This document shows positions 9,389-19,196 of a DNA stretch of 64,000 nt, piece by piece. The notes under the pieces are model-generated. The model was not told the DNA's origin and did not search any database. It saw nothing but the letters and a program-made list of their open reading frames with translations. The first letter of the stretch is position 1. Each line of letters opens with the position of its first letter. This DNA comes from Acinetobacter sp. C32I (lineage in GTDB: Bacteria; Pseudomonadota; Gammaproteobacteria; Pseudomonadales; Moraxellaceae). The translations under genes and the position numbers were made by a program. The stretch lies in NCBI RefSeq assembly GCF_023702715.1, contig NZ_CP098480.1, positions 2,046,001-2,110,000 of the forward strand. Reading direction: 5' to 3'.

Positions 9389-11179
9389 ATGGATATTATT
9401 AGTGTTATTCGTAAAGTCAGTCTCTTTGCTGATCTAGATCATGCAATGCTTGAGACATTGCTGCCCTTTTGCCATATCCGTCATTTACAAACAGGACAAC
9501 AACTGTATTGTGCCCATGATATTGCCGATCATGTCTATATTGTTGCCTATGGACGCGTCAAACTCACCAGCACAGCAGGGCTATTGACCTATTATGGTCG
9601 TCATGAACTTGTCGGTGAAACAGGTGTGATTTCCAATCAGCCACATCATTGCACAGTCAATGCTGTTCGAGATACAGCCCTTGTCGGAATTCCACAACAA
9701 CAATTTCTGGATTTCATTCATCAACATCCCAAAGTGCTGTTTGCCTTATCTCGCTTGATCATCAACCGCTCTCAACCTGAACAGCAACATTGTCATGTAA
9801 TGGGAAGTAGCCGAACACTTTCAGTCATCCCTGTCTCTGCACATATCCCTGCCACCCATCTGGCTGAAAAACTAACCGAACATTTACAACGCTGGCCGCA
9901 TGTACGTTTGGTGACTGCAGCGCATATTGATGCGCTATTTGGGGTAGGTTTTAGCCAAACCCCATTAGATTATAGCCCTGAGGATTTACAACTAAGACAG
10001 TGGCTCGCCAGCTTAGAAGAAAAACATTGCTATGTCCTTTATGCTGCCGATAATAGTGAAGATGAATGGTCAAAGCGCTGTTTACATCAGGCGGATCGAA
10101 TTTTGATTCTGGCGGAGGCCAACCAAACACCAACCCAAACCCCTCTCTCACATGTCCTCAGTCAACACGACTGGCAAAGCCCCATTGAATTGGTGTTATT
10201 GCGTTCCGAAGGTGATCCTTCACCACATACCCTGATCTGGAAACAGCTCTATCATGCTCGTGCCCATTACTTTGTCCATCCTTGGGCACAGAATGATATC
10301 TGTGCAGTGGCGCGTCAGATTTCCAGTCAAGGGGTAGGTTTGGTCCTTGGTGGTGGCGGTGCGCGAGGTTTTGCCCATATCGGTTTGATTCGGGCTTTGG
10401 AACAACTGCATATCCCGATTGATATTGTCGGTGGTACCAGTATGGGAGCCTTTGTCGCAGCACTGGTAGCCTGTGGTTTTGACAGTGTAGAAATGACCCA
10501 TATCGCCTATGAGACTTTTGTGGCACGTAATTATCTCAATGATTACACCATGCCACGGGTTTCCCTCATTCGGGGACAGCGTTTCCACAGTCGTCTGCAT
10601 GCCATCTTTGGGCAGCGACGGATCGAAGAACTCAGACAAACTTATTATTGTATTTCTACCAATCTCACCACAGGACAAGCCGTGATTCATGATCAAGGTG
10701 AACTCGCCACTTGGGTCGGTACCAGCATGAGTGTGCCCGGTGTTGCACCACCCGTCGCATGGCATGAAAATCTACTCTGCGATGGCGGCGTGATTAACAA
10801 TCTCCCCACCGATGTCATGCAAAACCTAGAACGAGGCACCATTATTGCCAGCAATGTCAGCCTGCATGATGATATTCGAGTTCCCGGAATTGGTTTAGAA
10901 GAACCAGATCAGAGCGCCCTGCTCAACTGGAATAAAATTATTAAAGATAAATTGTTGCACGCACCACGACTGGCAGAAATCTTGATGCGTACCGCTACCC
11001 TAGCCAGCGATACCATGATTCAAAGTGCTGCGATTGAACGCGCCAATTTACATATCCGCATGCCAATTGAGGGGATCGGTATGTTTGACTGGCACAAACT
11101 GGATGAACTGGTTGAACGCGGTTATGAGCACGCGCTTGAAATGCTATTGCCTATTCGGGAAACTTTACCGAATACATAA
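9389..11179 (+). CDS. cNMP-fold / patatin-like phospholipase fusion (NTE family)
   Basis: About 596 aa. An N-terminal cyclic-nucleotide-binding fold (residues about 5-120) is followed by a linker and a C-terminal patatin hydrolase of the RssA/NTE type. The hydrolase shows the oxyanion loop GGGGARGFAHIG, nucleophile motif GGTSMGAF (Ser near residue 350) and catalytic Asp in CDGGVINNLP (near 464). In the cNMP fold the stretch after GETGV reads NQPHHCTV. The Arg that normally binds the cyclic phosphate (PRAAT-type) is absent, so cNMP binding is doubtful. A TTG at 9380 could be the start; neither has a strong ribosome-binding site. Lysophospholipase or esterase activity is expected, substrate unknown. 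Confidence 0.85.
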   Translation: MDIISVIRKVSLFADLDHAMLETLLPFCHIRHLQTGQQLYCAHDIADHVYIVAYGRVKLTSTAGLLTYYGRHELVGETGVISNQPHHCTVNAVRDTALVGIPQQQFLDFIHQHPKVLFALSRLIINRSQPEQQHCHVMGSSRTLSVIPVSAHIPATHLAEKLTEHLQRWPHVRLVTAAHIDALFGVGFSQTPLDYSPEDLQLRQWLASLEEKHCYVLYAADNSEDEWSKRCLHQADRILILAEANQTPTQTPLSHVLSQHDWQSPIELVLLRSEGDPSPHTLIWKQLYHARAHYFVHPWAQNDICAVARQISSQGVGLVLGGGGARGFAHIGLIRALEQLHIPIDIVGGTSMGAFVAALVACGFDSVEMTHIAYETFVARNYLNDYTMPRVSLIRGQRFHSRLHAIFGQRRIEELRQTYYCISTNLTTGQAVIHDQGELATWVGTSMSVPGVAPPVAWHENLLCDGGVINNLPTDVMQNLERGTIIASNVSLHDDIRVPGIGLEEPDQSALLNWNKIIKDKLLHAPRLAEILMRTATLASDTMIQSAAIERANLHIRMPIEGIGMFDWHKLDELVERGYEHALEMLLPIRETLPNT

Positions 11180-11192
11180 GCAATGCGTTGAG

Positions 11193-12371
11193 TTATATAT
11201 GAGAAGACTGAATCTGGTAACGATCCAGTAAAGCATCTAAATACCGGTAGGTTTCAGGATCTAATTGCTGCATATAGCCATCAAGAATAGCATGACATTG
11301 TTGCTGCTTTTCAACAGGCATACGTCGGATGATGTCAAAAGTCACTTCCCATTGTGAACGTAACAATGATGCATAAGCAATATGATGCAACACGTGCTCA
11401 TCAATTTGTGCAATCGCTGTCGCCACCACTTCTCTTGCCTCATCATGCATATAATTCACAATCACCAGCATATCGGTCCATAAATCACAACGATCAGCGG
11501 CCTCTACGATACTCTGGATAATCTCTACTCGCCTTAATGCAGGCAAATTGGCAACAAAACTCTGTGCTTGCGCTGACAGGCAAGCGACCACAGGTAACAT
11601 ATCTTCCCATAACTGATCTTCCTGTGTGGCTTGAATAATGGCATTGACCACAGGCTCCCCTTGCAAAACTGCTAAATCACCTAACTCCTGCTTCAAGCCA
11701 TAACTGATATAACTCATCAAGGCCAAAACTTTAGGCCAAACTAAGCGCTGGGCTGGATCACCAATAATCAATAAGGCTTTCTCAATCCGCTGTTTCGGCA
11801 ACACATGCACCAGATGGTCAATTTGCTCACGTGACTCAATAAAAAAAGCAATTTCCAATAGATCACTTTCACTCTCGACCACTTGCGCCACATCTTGTAA
11901 TACCGCATCTGACAACATACTGACAAAGCGACCGATCGTGACAAAATCCCGTTGCTCCAGTAGAACTTTAGTGATGTCTGTAATCTGATGGGTGGTGAGA
12001 TAGCCCAATAATTCTCTTGCCAAGCGCGGGTCTAAATACACTGAAATTGCTGCAACCGTTTTAGCAGGTAGATGCTTTACGATGCGATAAGAACTCTCTG
12101 TCGATAAATACACTGCAATTTGGGCGACAATAAAGGGCTCTAAGAAATGTTTGACCATAAACACACTGATCCAGCGTGGCAACCAATTCACCCATGCAGC
12201 TAAATAACGGAAGCGTTTTTTCTGCTGGTTTTGCAATCGCTCTAATATGGCAAAACGGAATTGTCGTAAATTTTCGGGTGCCAAAGGCTGCAAAAAAGCC
12301 AATTCTGATGCATCAACCTTCAAAATACGCGCCAATTTGATAAGCTCTGCCTGTACTGCAAGTCGAGTCAT
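11193..12371 (-). CDS. Conserved helical protein of unknown function
   Basis: 392 aa with no catalytic motif that I recognise. The sequence is mostly amphipathic helices with repeated short units (for example VAAISVYLDPRLARELLGYL, then VTIGRFVSMLSDAVLQDVA), resembling HEAT-like or MgtE-N-like superhelices. No signal peptide, and only one moderately hydrophobic stretch around residues 60-90. It lies 11 bp after the small gene upstream, so the two form an operon. It converges with the patatin gene 13 bp away. Function unknown. Confidence 0.75.
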   Translation of the reverse strand: MTRLAVQAELIKLARILKVDASELAFLQPLAPENLRQFRFAILERLQNQQKKRFRYLAAWVNWLPRWISVFMVKHFLEPFIVAQIAVYLSTESSYRIVKHLPAKTVAAISVYLDPRLARELLGYLTTHQITDITKVLLEQRDFVTIGRFVSMLSDAVLQDVAQVVESESDLLEIAFFIESREQIDHLVHVLPKQRIEKALLIIGDPAQRLVWPKVLALMSYISYGLKQELGDLAVLQGEPVVNAIIQATQEDQLWEDMLPVVACLSAQAQSFVANLPALRRVEIIQSIVEAADRCDLWTDMLVIVNYMHDEAREVVATAIAQIDEHVLHHIAYASLLRSQWEVTFDIIRRMPVEKQQQCHAILDGYMQQLDPETYRYLDALLDRYQIQSSHI

Positions 12372-12382
12372 GGCTGTGCTCC

Positions 12383-12598
12383 CTATGCCTTATCTCGAAA
12401 CAGCCAACGCAGAAAAAAAGGAGTTTGATACAAACTCTGATTCATTTTCTGATCTTCATTATCTAGGGTGTGTTGTAATTGTTGATTGAGCCAAGTCAAA
12501 TCCTGTTGGGTCAATTGAGAAAATGCTTTAAGACTCATCACAGGCCGATGTAATTGTTGTGCTAATTGTTCCAGCTCAGATTTTTCTATCTTTTCCAT
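12383..12598 (-). CDS. Small conserved protein, unknown function
   Basis: 71 aa from ATG 12598, starting MEKIEKSELEQ; a TTG two codons earlier is possible. Predicted helical, ending in FFLRWLFRDKA. It is the upstream partner of the 392-aa helical protein, which shares the theme of short helices and a WL-rich segment. No recognised domain. Confidence 0.6.
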   Translation of the reverse strand: MEKIEKSELEQLAQQLHRPVMSLKAFSQLTQQDLTWLNQQLQHTLDNEDQKMNQSLYQTPFFLRWLFRDKA

Positions 12599-12784
12599 GC
12601 CCAAACGCTCCGCATTATTGTTGTTTTATCTTTCGAGTGTATGCTCAATTTAAAGCCATTGCCAGTTTCACAGATCGGCTGCAAGACTGGCGTGACGACT
12701 CAGCTTATTTTTTCATTTTTATAGAACGATTCATTCTATAAAAAGTTGCCTTTTCTCATAAAAATCTGGCTATAATCAAGGCAC

Positions 12785-12936
12785 ATCGCTTCAGGGCGGG
12801 GTGTAATTCCCCACCGGTGGTAAGTTAGGCATCACAATCAAATGACCTAATCAGCCCACGAGCCTGTATATATATTTATATATACTCGCAGATTTGGTGA
12901 GAGACCAAAGCCGACGGTATAGTCCGGATGAAAGAA
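12785..12936 (+). promoter_or_regulatory. FMN riboswitch (RFN element)
   Basis: The conserved RFN core is readable: TCAGGGCGGGGTG at the 5' side, CCCCACCGGTGG, a variable AT-rich hairpin around 12865-12890, GAGACCAAAGCCGACGG, and the closing GTCCGGATGAAAGAAG. It lies about 105 bp upstream of the ribB start and should shut ribB expression when FMN is abundant. Confidence 0.96.
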
Positions 12937-12950
12937 GACGAAACCACTGA

Positions 12951-12973
12951 AACACGCTTTTTGCGTTGTTTTT
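12951..12973 (+). terminator. Candidate expression-platform terminator of the FMN riboswitch
   Basis: AACACGC and GCGTTGTT form a short stem with one bulged base around a TTTTT loop, followed by further T residues, just 3' of the aptamer. Weak as a free terminator but well placed for FMN-dependent attenuation. Confidence 0.4.
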
Positions 12974-13041
12974 GTGCACGCTTATTTTTTACATCAGTCC
13001 TGAAATGTTCAACCGTATCCTATTTACGAGAGCGTTTCATT

Positions 13042-13701
13042 ATGTCTAGTTTAATCCAACCCGAACTGTTCTTTTCAGCCCTTTCCCCTGCTGAACAACG
13101 TATTCAACAAGCTTTAGAAGATATCCGCCAAGGCAAACCTGTATTGGTGATGGATGACTTCGACCGTGAAAACGAAGCTGATTTGATTATTGCTGCTGAA
13201 ACCTTAACCGTCGAAACCATGGCACAAATGATTCGGGATGGTTCGGGCATCGTCTGTTTATGCCTAACCGAAGCCTTGGCTGACCACTTAGAACTCCCAC
13301 CCATGGTGGTTGATAATTCAAGCCAGTTTAAAACCGCATTTACGGTGACCATTGAAGCAGCACAAGGTGTAACCACAGGCGTATCAGCCAAAGACCGCGT
13401 TACCACCGTTTTGGCAGCCACCAAAGAAGGGGCTGTGGCGAGCGATCTCAGTCGCCCGGGTCATGTTTTTCCTTTACGTGCACGTGAAGGCGGTGTGCTA
13501 AGCCGTCGTGGTCATACGGAAGGGACTGTTGATTTAGCGCGTTTAGCAGGTTTAAAACCATCTGGAGTACTGTGTGAATTAACTAATCCAGATGGTTCAA
13601 TGGCTTCAGGGATTCAAGTACTTGCTTATGCACAAACCCATGGCTTGACTGTAATTAGCATTGAAGAACTGGTGCAATATCGTCTCAAACATAATGTCTG
13701 A
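13042..13701 (+). CDS. ribB: 3,4-dihydroxy-2-butanone-4-phosphate synthase RibB
   Basis: Converts ribulose-5-phosphate to formate and the C4 unit of riboflavin. 219 aa, the monofunctional length with no GTP cyclohydrolase II domain. Motifs are [12 protein letters not shown] (Mg and substrate acidic residues) and [17 protein letters not shown] followed by [17 protein letters not shown]. The start at 13042 is chosen because the frame further upstream runs through the riboswitch and because GAGAG lies about 10 nt before it. Confidence 0.96.
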   Translation: MSSLIQPELFFSALSPAEQRIQQALEDIRQGKPVLVMDDFDRENEADLIIAAETLTVETMAQMIRDGSGIVCLCLTEALADHLELPPMVVDNSSQFKTAFTVTIEAAQGVTTGVSAKDRVTTVLAATKEGAVASDLSRPGHVFPLRAREGGVLSRRGHTEGTVDLARLAGLKPSGVLCELTNPDGSMASGIQVLAYAQTHGLTVISIEELVQYRLKHNV

Positions 13702-13708
13702 TTAAAAT

Positions 13709-13737
13709 AAAAAGCCTCGATGATTCGAGGCTTTTTT
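13709..13737 (+). terminator. Intrinsic terminator after ribB
   Basis: Stem AAGCCTCGA / TCGAGGCTT with TGAT loop, flanked by A and T runs. It can serve both ribB and the convergent HAD gene. Confidence 0.88.
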
Positions 13738-13750
13738 ATGTCATCGATAG

Positions 13751-14425
13751 TTATGACACTTTTCGTTCTGCATTCAGTTCAGCCACTGTTTCAATGAGCT
13801 GACTAAACTGTGAAATTTGCGTCACTGGCTGCGCCTGAGCCAATTCTTCTGCTCGACCATAACCATAATTGACCGCAATGGTTTCAATGCCATTGGCTCG
13901 CGCGCCAATAATGTCATATTGGCGGTCCCCTACCATAATACAGTGCTGTGCATCCAGTTGTTGTTGTTCAAGAATATAGGCAATTAAGTCCGCTTTATTG
14001 GTTCTTTCACCAGTCAGCTCACTACCATACATTTCAGTAAAATACTGATCCAACTGGAAATGAGCTAAGATTTGCTTGGCATAAATAATCGGTTTAGCCG
14101 TTGCTAAGAACAAAGCATAGCCCTGCGCCTGTAACTGTTGCAAAGTATCTACCACAGTTGGATATACTTCATTTTCAAACAAACCTGTTACCGAAAAACG
14201 TTCACGGTAAGCCAGCAAAGCTTGCTCAGCCAACGCATCATCTTGAGTATTCAGTAATTTTGCCAAAGATGCTTTGAGCGGTGGCCCAATGGTCCAGTCC
14301 AAATCAACTTCATCTGCTACAGGTTGGCCTAATTTTTCTAGCGCAAAACGGATTGAACCATGAATCCCAGTTTTGGGGTCGGTTAAGGTTCCATCTAAAT
14401 CGATGAGAATATTTTTGATCGTCAT
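13751..14425 (-). CDS. HAD-family hydrolase (phosphoglycolate phosphatase-like)
   Basis: 224 aa. Motif I DLDGTLTDPKTGI gives the nucleophile Asp and acid/base Asp, motif II is LATAKP, motif III is a Lys near residue 140, and motif IV is GDRQYDIIGARANGI. The helical cap between motifs I and II matches the Gph/PpaX-like subfamily. The natural substrate cannot be read; a housecleaning phosphatase or nucleotidase role is possible. It is convergent with ribB and divergent from thiD. Confidence 0.85.
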   Translation of the reverse strand: MTIKNILIDLDGTLTDPKTGIHGSIRFALEKLGQPVADEVDLDWTIGPPLKASLAKLLNTQDDALAEQALLAYRERFSVTGLFENEVYPTVVDTLQQLQAQGYALFLATAKPIIYAKQILAHFQLDQYFTEMYGSELTGERTNKADLIAYILEQQQLDAQHCIMVGDRQYDIIGARANGIETIAVNYGYGRAEELAQAQPVTQISQFSQLIETVAELNAERKVS

Positions 14426-14506
14426 TCGTTCAATCTCTTGCAGTCTTACACAACAGAGTCGAGAGTTTCTCGAAACTTCCCTATACTACCGTAGATTGAA
14501 GAATAA

Positions 14507-15286
<780 letters not shown>

Positions 15287-15314
15287 AACATCCCTCAGCA
15301 AATGAATCTTCAAT

Positions 15315-15341
15315 AAAAAAGGCGCATCTTGCGCCTTTTTT
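15315..15341 (+). terminator. Bidirectional intrinsic terminator after thiD
   Basis: AAAAAAGGCGC / GCGCCTTTTTT with ATCTT loop, between the converging thiD and LysM genes. Confidence 0.9.
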
Positions 15342-15353
15342 ATTTCGGGTCAA

Positions 15354-15827
15354 TTACTGTGGAATACGCAGTACTTGACCTGGAAAAATGTCATCTGCAT
15401 TTTTAAGTAATGGTCGATTGGCTTCGAAAATTTTATTGTACTGGTTTGGATCACCATAATATTCTTTTGAAATCTTCGACAAATTGTCTCCTGATTTCAC
15501 GGTATAAAACTTACTTTCTGGCTCTGGTGTTTCCACTGTAAGTTGATCATCCACTTGTGCAACATGATCAATATTTCCGACCGCAAGTACAATCTTTTCT
15601 TTATCTGCTTGGGTTTTAACCTGCCCTTTAATCGTTGCCGTATCGGTATTGCCATTATATGTGACCGACAAACCATCAATTGGAAGACCTAAACTTTTAA
15701 TCAAACCTAATAGTTTATTTGCAATCTCTTGAGCTGAGGGTTCAGCTGGTGTTGCTGGTGCAGCTTGTGGTTCAGCTGGTGCTGTATTTTTCTTACCAAT
15801 ACCTTTAACAAAATCAAAAAGACCCAT
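15354..15827 (-). CDS. kbp: BON-LysM protein, potassium-binding Kbp (YgaU) type
   Basis: 157 aa starting MGLFDFVKGIGKK. The chosen ATG has AGAGGA 8 nt upstream, unlike the ATG ten codons earlier. An Ala/Pro-rich linker (about residues 14-35) leads to a BON domain (about 35-100) and a C-terminal LysM domain (YTVKSGDNLSKISKEYYGD to PGQVLRIP). This is the architecture of E. coli Kbp, a cytoplasmic K+-sensing protein. No signal peptide, consistent with Kbp rather than a cell-wall protein. Confidence 0.85.
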   Translation of the reverse strand: MGLFDFVKGIGKKNTAPAEPQAAPATPAEPSAQEIANKLLGLIKSLGLPIDGLSVTYNGNTDTATIKGQVKTQADKEKIVLAVGNIDHVAQVDDQLTVETPEPESKFYTVKSGDNLSKISKEYYGDPNQYNKIFEANRPLLKNADDIFPGQVLRIPQ

Positions 15828-15994
15828 TGTTATTTCCTCTGTAATTATTAACCGCATTTATAGTCAAAATAGACCTACATCTAGTTATACAGAAAAAATA
15901 AATCACTCGAGTTTCAATTTAACGCGGTCTTGTAAATATATGTATATGCGTTATAACTTAATGAAAAATATCCTGTTGTAAAACAGATAAGCAT

Positions 15995-16020
15995 AAAAAA
16001 GCCACCTTACGGTGGCTTTT
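15995..16020 (-). terminator. Intrinsic terminator after acpP
   Basis: On the minus strand AAAAGCCACC / GGTGGCTTTTTT with GTAA loop, 15 bp after the acpP stop. Confidence 0.88.
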
Positions 16021-16034
16021 ATCATGCAAGATAA

Positions 16035-16271
16035 TTAACCAAGTTTCTTAGTTACGTAATCGATTGCAGATTGAACAGTTGTGATTTCATTTGAATCTTC
16101 ATCTGGAATCGTGATGTCGAAATCGTTTTCGAAAGACATTACAAGTTCAACCAAATCTAAAGAGTCAGCACCTAAGTCATCCATGAAAGATGCTTCGTTT
16201 TTAATCTCTTCAGCACGCATACCTAATTGTTCAGCTACAGCTTGTTTGATGCGTTGTTCGATATCGCTCAC
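16035..16271 (-). CDS. acpP: Acyl carrier protein AcpP
   Basis: Carries fatty-acyl chains on 4'-phosphopantetheine. 78 aa from a GTG start (protein begins MSDIEQRI), chosen because AGGAG is 7 nt upstream. The ATG five codons earlier would include that ribosome-binding site in the coding region. The attachment site is Ser37 in [13 protein letters not shown]. It is the last gene of fabD-fabG-acpP, and fabF does not follow as in E. coli. Confidence 0.97.
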   Translation of the reverse strand: MSDIEQRIKQAVAEQLGMRAEEIKNEASFMDDLGADSLDLVELVMSFENDFDITIPDEDSNEITTVQSAIDYVTKKLG

Positions 16272-16357
16272 AGGAATTCTCCTCATTGCTTGTGGCGTTT
16301 TAATTTGCCACTAGTTTAATTGAATATAAGATTTTTTAAAAGTTTATACATCGCCAC

Positions 16358-17092
16358 TTAGGCCATGTATAGACCACCATTTACGTGTAAAACTGTACCA
16401 GTAATGTAACTAGCCTTATCGCTGGCAAGAAAACTCACTGCATCAGCAATATCTTGAGGTTCACCTAGACGATTTAAAGCTACTTGATCAGTCATTTTTT
16501 TACGAATATCTTCGCTTAACTGATCAGTCATTTCAGTGGCAATGAAACCAGGTGCAACACTGTTCACTGTAATCTGACGGCTCCCCATCTCTTTGGCTAA
16601 GCTACGACTGAACGCTTCAATCCCTGCTTTTGCTGCTGAGTAGTTCGCTTGTCCAGGGTTAGCAAAGTGTGCAACCACCGAACTGATATTAATAATGCGG
16701 CCAAAACGTGCTTTGGTCATGCCTTTCAATACGCGCTTAGATAAGCGGTAAACAGCTTTCAGATGGATATTGAGAATATCGTCCCAATCATCTTCTGACA
16801 TACGCAGCAACAAGTTATCTTTGGTAATGCCTGCATTGTTCACCAGTACCAGCACTGAACCATATTTTTGCTCAATCTCTGATACCAATGTGTCAATTGC
16901 CTCACCTTCACGAACATCGAGTACAGCGCCTGTTCCATGCTCAGCAAAGCTTGCTGTGAGTTTTTGCGCGCCTGCTTCAGACGTCGCGGTACCCACTACA
17001 AAAAAACCGTCTTGAATGAGTTGCTGTGCAATCGCTGCGCCAATACCACGGCTTGCTCCTGTCACTAACGCAACTTTTCGTTGTTGTGTCAT
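16358..17092 (-). CDS. fabG: 3-oxoacyl-ACP reductase FabG
   Basis: NADPH-dependent reduction of beta-ketoacyl-ACP in fatty-acid elongation. 244-aa SDR. The motifs are TGASRGIGAAI (cofactor), NNAGITKDNLLLRM, the catalytic Ser in ISSVV, YSAAKAG (Tyr/Lys), and a C-terminus ending in TVLHVNGGLYMA. The start overlaps the fabD stop by 4 bp, indicating translational coupling. Confidence 0.97.
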   Translation of the reverse strand: MTQQRKVALVTGASRGIGAAIAQQLIQDGFFVVGTATSEAGAQKLTASFAEHGTGAVLDVREGEAIDTLVSEIEQKYGSVLVLVNNAGITKDNLLLRMSEDDWDDILNIHLKAVYRLSKRVLKGMTKARFGRIINISSVVAHFANPGQANYSAAKAGIEAFSRSLAKEMGSRQITVNSVAPGFIATEMTDQLSEDIRKKMTDQVALNRLGEPQDIADAVSFLASDKASYITGTVLHVNGGLYMA

Positions 17093-18081
17093 GCAATTTT
17101 TCCTTCTGCCACTAACACTGCGTTTAGGGCATCTTCCATACGTGCTTTGCTATCAATCGCAAATGCTTTTTCTATGTTCGGTAATCGCTTGGCAAGATTA
17201 CTCAGTACCGTACCAGGTCCACATTCAACCACGTACTGGATACCCTGATCTTGCAGATATTGCATAGTCCGTGTCCATTGTACCGATTGGTACAATTGAG
17301 CGGTTAATGCCTGACCTAACCGAGCAACATCTGTCGCGATTTCCGCGTTGACATTTTGTATTACAGGAAGGCGTGGTAGCTCAATGGCAGTTTGTTCCAA
17401 AGCTTCAGCAAACTTTTCTGCAGCAGGTTTCATCAAGCTACAATGTGATGGCACAGAAACAGGCAATGCGATCGCCTTCCCTGATTGTTCTTTTGCATCC
17501 GCCATCACTTGCTGAACTAAAGCGGTGCTGCCTGCAATTACAACTTGACCTTGTGCATTATAATTTGCCGCTTCAACCGACCCTTGTCCAGCCGCAGAAG
17601 CATTGGCTTTTTGACAAAGCTCAATCACTTTTTCATCAGCTAAGCCAAGAATTGCAGCCATTGCGCCTGTCCCTTGAGGCACAGCACTTTGCATCAATTT
17701 GCCACGTAAATGAACCAGTTTCACTGCATCAGCCAAAGTCATTGCTTCTGCTGCAACCAATGCGCTGTACTCTCCTAAAGAGTGTCCAGCCAAGTATTTC
17801 GGTGCAATACCACCCAGTTCCAACCAAACACGCCACAATGCAATACTTGCAGTCAGCAACACAGGTTGGGTATTTTCAGTTTGGTCTAAACCCTCACCGC
17901 TTTGGGCAATCTGCCAAAGATCAAAACCTAGCGCTTCTGATGCTTCTGCAAATGTATCTTTAACGACACTAAACTGCTCTGCAAGTTCAGCCAGCATGCC
18001 CGCTTTTTGTGAGCCCTGGCCTGGAAAAACAAATGCTGTTTTTGTTGCTTGAGCAGCCTGCTCAAGTCGTTTAGTCGACAT
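17089..18081 (-). CDS. fabD: Malonyl-CoA:ACP transacylase FabD
   Basis: Transfers malonyl from CoA to ACP. 330 aa from ATG 18081 (MSTKRLEQ), which has AAGGA 7 nt upstream; the longer open frame is not supported. VFPGQGSQ near residue 18, nucleophile Ser101 in GHSLGEYSAL, and the catalytic His in VPSHCSLM are visible. It is the first gene of a compact fabD-fabG-acpP operon. Confidence 0.96.
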   Translation of the reverse strand: MSTKRLEQAAQATKTAFVFPGQGSQKAGMLAELAEQFSVVKDTFAEASEALGFDLWQIAQSGEGLDQTENTQPVLLTASIALWRVWLELGGIAPKYLAGHSLGEYSALVAAEAMTLADAVKLVHLRGKLMQSAVPQGTGAMAAILGLADEKVIELCQKANASAAGQGSVEAANYNAQGQVVIAGSTALVQQVMADAKEQSGKAIALPVSVPSHCSLMKPAAEKFAEALEQTAIELPRLPVIQNVNAEIATDVARLGQALTAQLYQSVQWTRTMQYLQDQGIQYVVECGPGTVLSNLAKRLPNIEKAFAIDSKARMEDALNAVLVAEGKIA

Positions 18082-18212
18082 ATAAAAATCCTTAAAATGG
18101 TCTATCGCCAATTTCATCAACACACATGATTTTACATGAGAATGACAACAGACTCTTTCCCGATGCGGCAATTTACCATTGATTAAATCGTTTTTTAATT
18201 GCGAAAAACAAC

Positions 18213-18240
18213 AAAAAAGGGAGCTTTCGCTCCCATTTTT
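18213..18240 (-). terminator. Intrinsic terminator after rpmF
   Basis: GGGAGC / GCTCCC around GAAA on the minus strand, with a T-run, 39 bp after the rpmF stop. It separates rpmF-yceD from fabD. Confidence 0.85.
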
Positions 18241-18278
18241 TCTATACTTTAAGCTAACGCTTAATGCATATGGTTCAA

Positions 18279-18464
18279 TTATTCAGCATCAGCTGCTTTA
18301 GCGAATAATTGACGACCACGGTAAATACCGTCTTTAGTCACGTGGTGACGACGATGAGTTTCACCAGTAGTTTGGTCTACAGATAATGCATTCTCGGTTA
18401 AAGCGTCATGTGAACGGCGCATGTCACGGCGAGAGCGACTTTTACGGTTTTGCTGAACGGCCAT
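18279..18464 (-). CDS. rpmF: 50S ribosomal protein L32
   Basis: 61 aa, very basic N-terminus [20 protein letters not shown], then [16 protein letters not shown], the L32 pattern. It has no CxxC zinc pairs, so it is the zinc-free type. It follows yceD by 75 bp. Confidence 0.96.
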   Translation of the reverse strand: MAVQQNRKSRSRRDMRRSHDALTENALSVDQTTGETHRRHHVTKDGIYRGRQLFAKAADAE

Positions 18465-18539
18465 GATGGCTCCTTACAAAGATCGAAAAAATGGATCAGA
18501 AACAAATTCAGTTGTCTTAACTCAACATTATATCACAAA

Positions 18540-19100
18540 TTATGAGTTAAGTTTACCCTTCAAACTTGCCAAAACATCAAACGGGTTATCCCGCTTTTCT
18601 TCGACAACGTCCTGAATGGTAGGTCGATGTTTATGCTCACAAACATCATGCTTGGGAGATAAAGGCATCAACAATAACAGTTCATCTTCTAGTAGTGCGA
18701 GCAAATCAATCGAAGCAGGTGTATCAAAATCACCTTTTTTCGAAGACTCGCTTTCACCTAAAACGATGAAATCAGCATCCTCATCCAAGCGCTCTATCAG
18801 TGACTCATCATCGATCAAAGCCAAATGAAAATCTGAAACAAGTTCAGTTTCAACAGTATCCAGACAACGCTGGCATTCCATTGGAACTTTCGTTTCAATA
18901 CGTCCATCTAGCCATACAATGCGATGATATGCATCCATTGATAGCTTACAGTCTACGTTGATCAATCGATCATTAATTGATCCAACAGCTTCACGAGCGA
19001 TACGAGCAAAGCGAGACAATGGCAGTGTGCCTGACCATGTAAAGCCCTGTTCAGCCCATTTAAACGGCTCAATCTGTGCCGGAAAGGTATTTGCTGACAT
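18540..19100 (-). CDS. yceD: YceD/DUF177 protein (23S rRNA accumulation protein)
   Basis: 186 aa. The diagnostic segment is VPMECQRCLDTVETE (CxxC) near residue 75, then an acidic region and the C-terminal DVCEHKHRPT with a further Cys. It is paired with rpmF as in most proteobacteria. E. coli YceD affects 23S rRNA accumulation; the molecular mechanism is not fixed. No plsX or fabH follows. Confidence 0.9.
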   Translation of the reverse strand: MSANTFPAQIEPFKWAEQGFTWSGTLPLSRFARIAREAVGSINDRLINVDCKLSMDAYHRIVWLDGRIETKVPMECQRCLDTVETELVSDFHLALIDDESLIERLDEDADFIVLGESESSKKGDFDTPASIDLLALLEDELLLLMPLSPKHDVCEHKHRPTIQDVVEEKRDNPFDVLASLKGKLNS

Positions 19101-19196
19101 AATTAAGGCGGCAATTCTACAAATTCATCGGTACTCTGTCAAAGATTAAGATACAATTTTGCACTTCTTTAGACAGAACTCGGGGTAAATTAAGCA

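Noticed and set aside
12928..13041. 38-codon N-terminal extension of RibB
   Set aside because: It runs through the conserved end of the FMN riboswitch and the sequence is unlike any RibB N-terminus.
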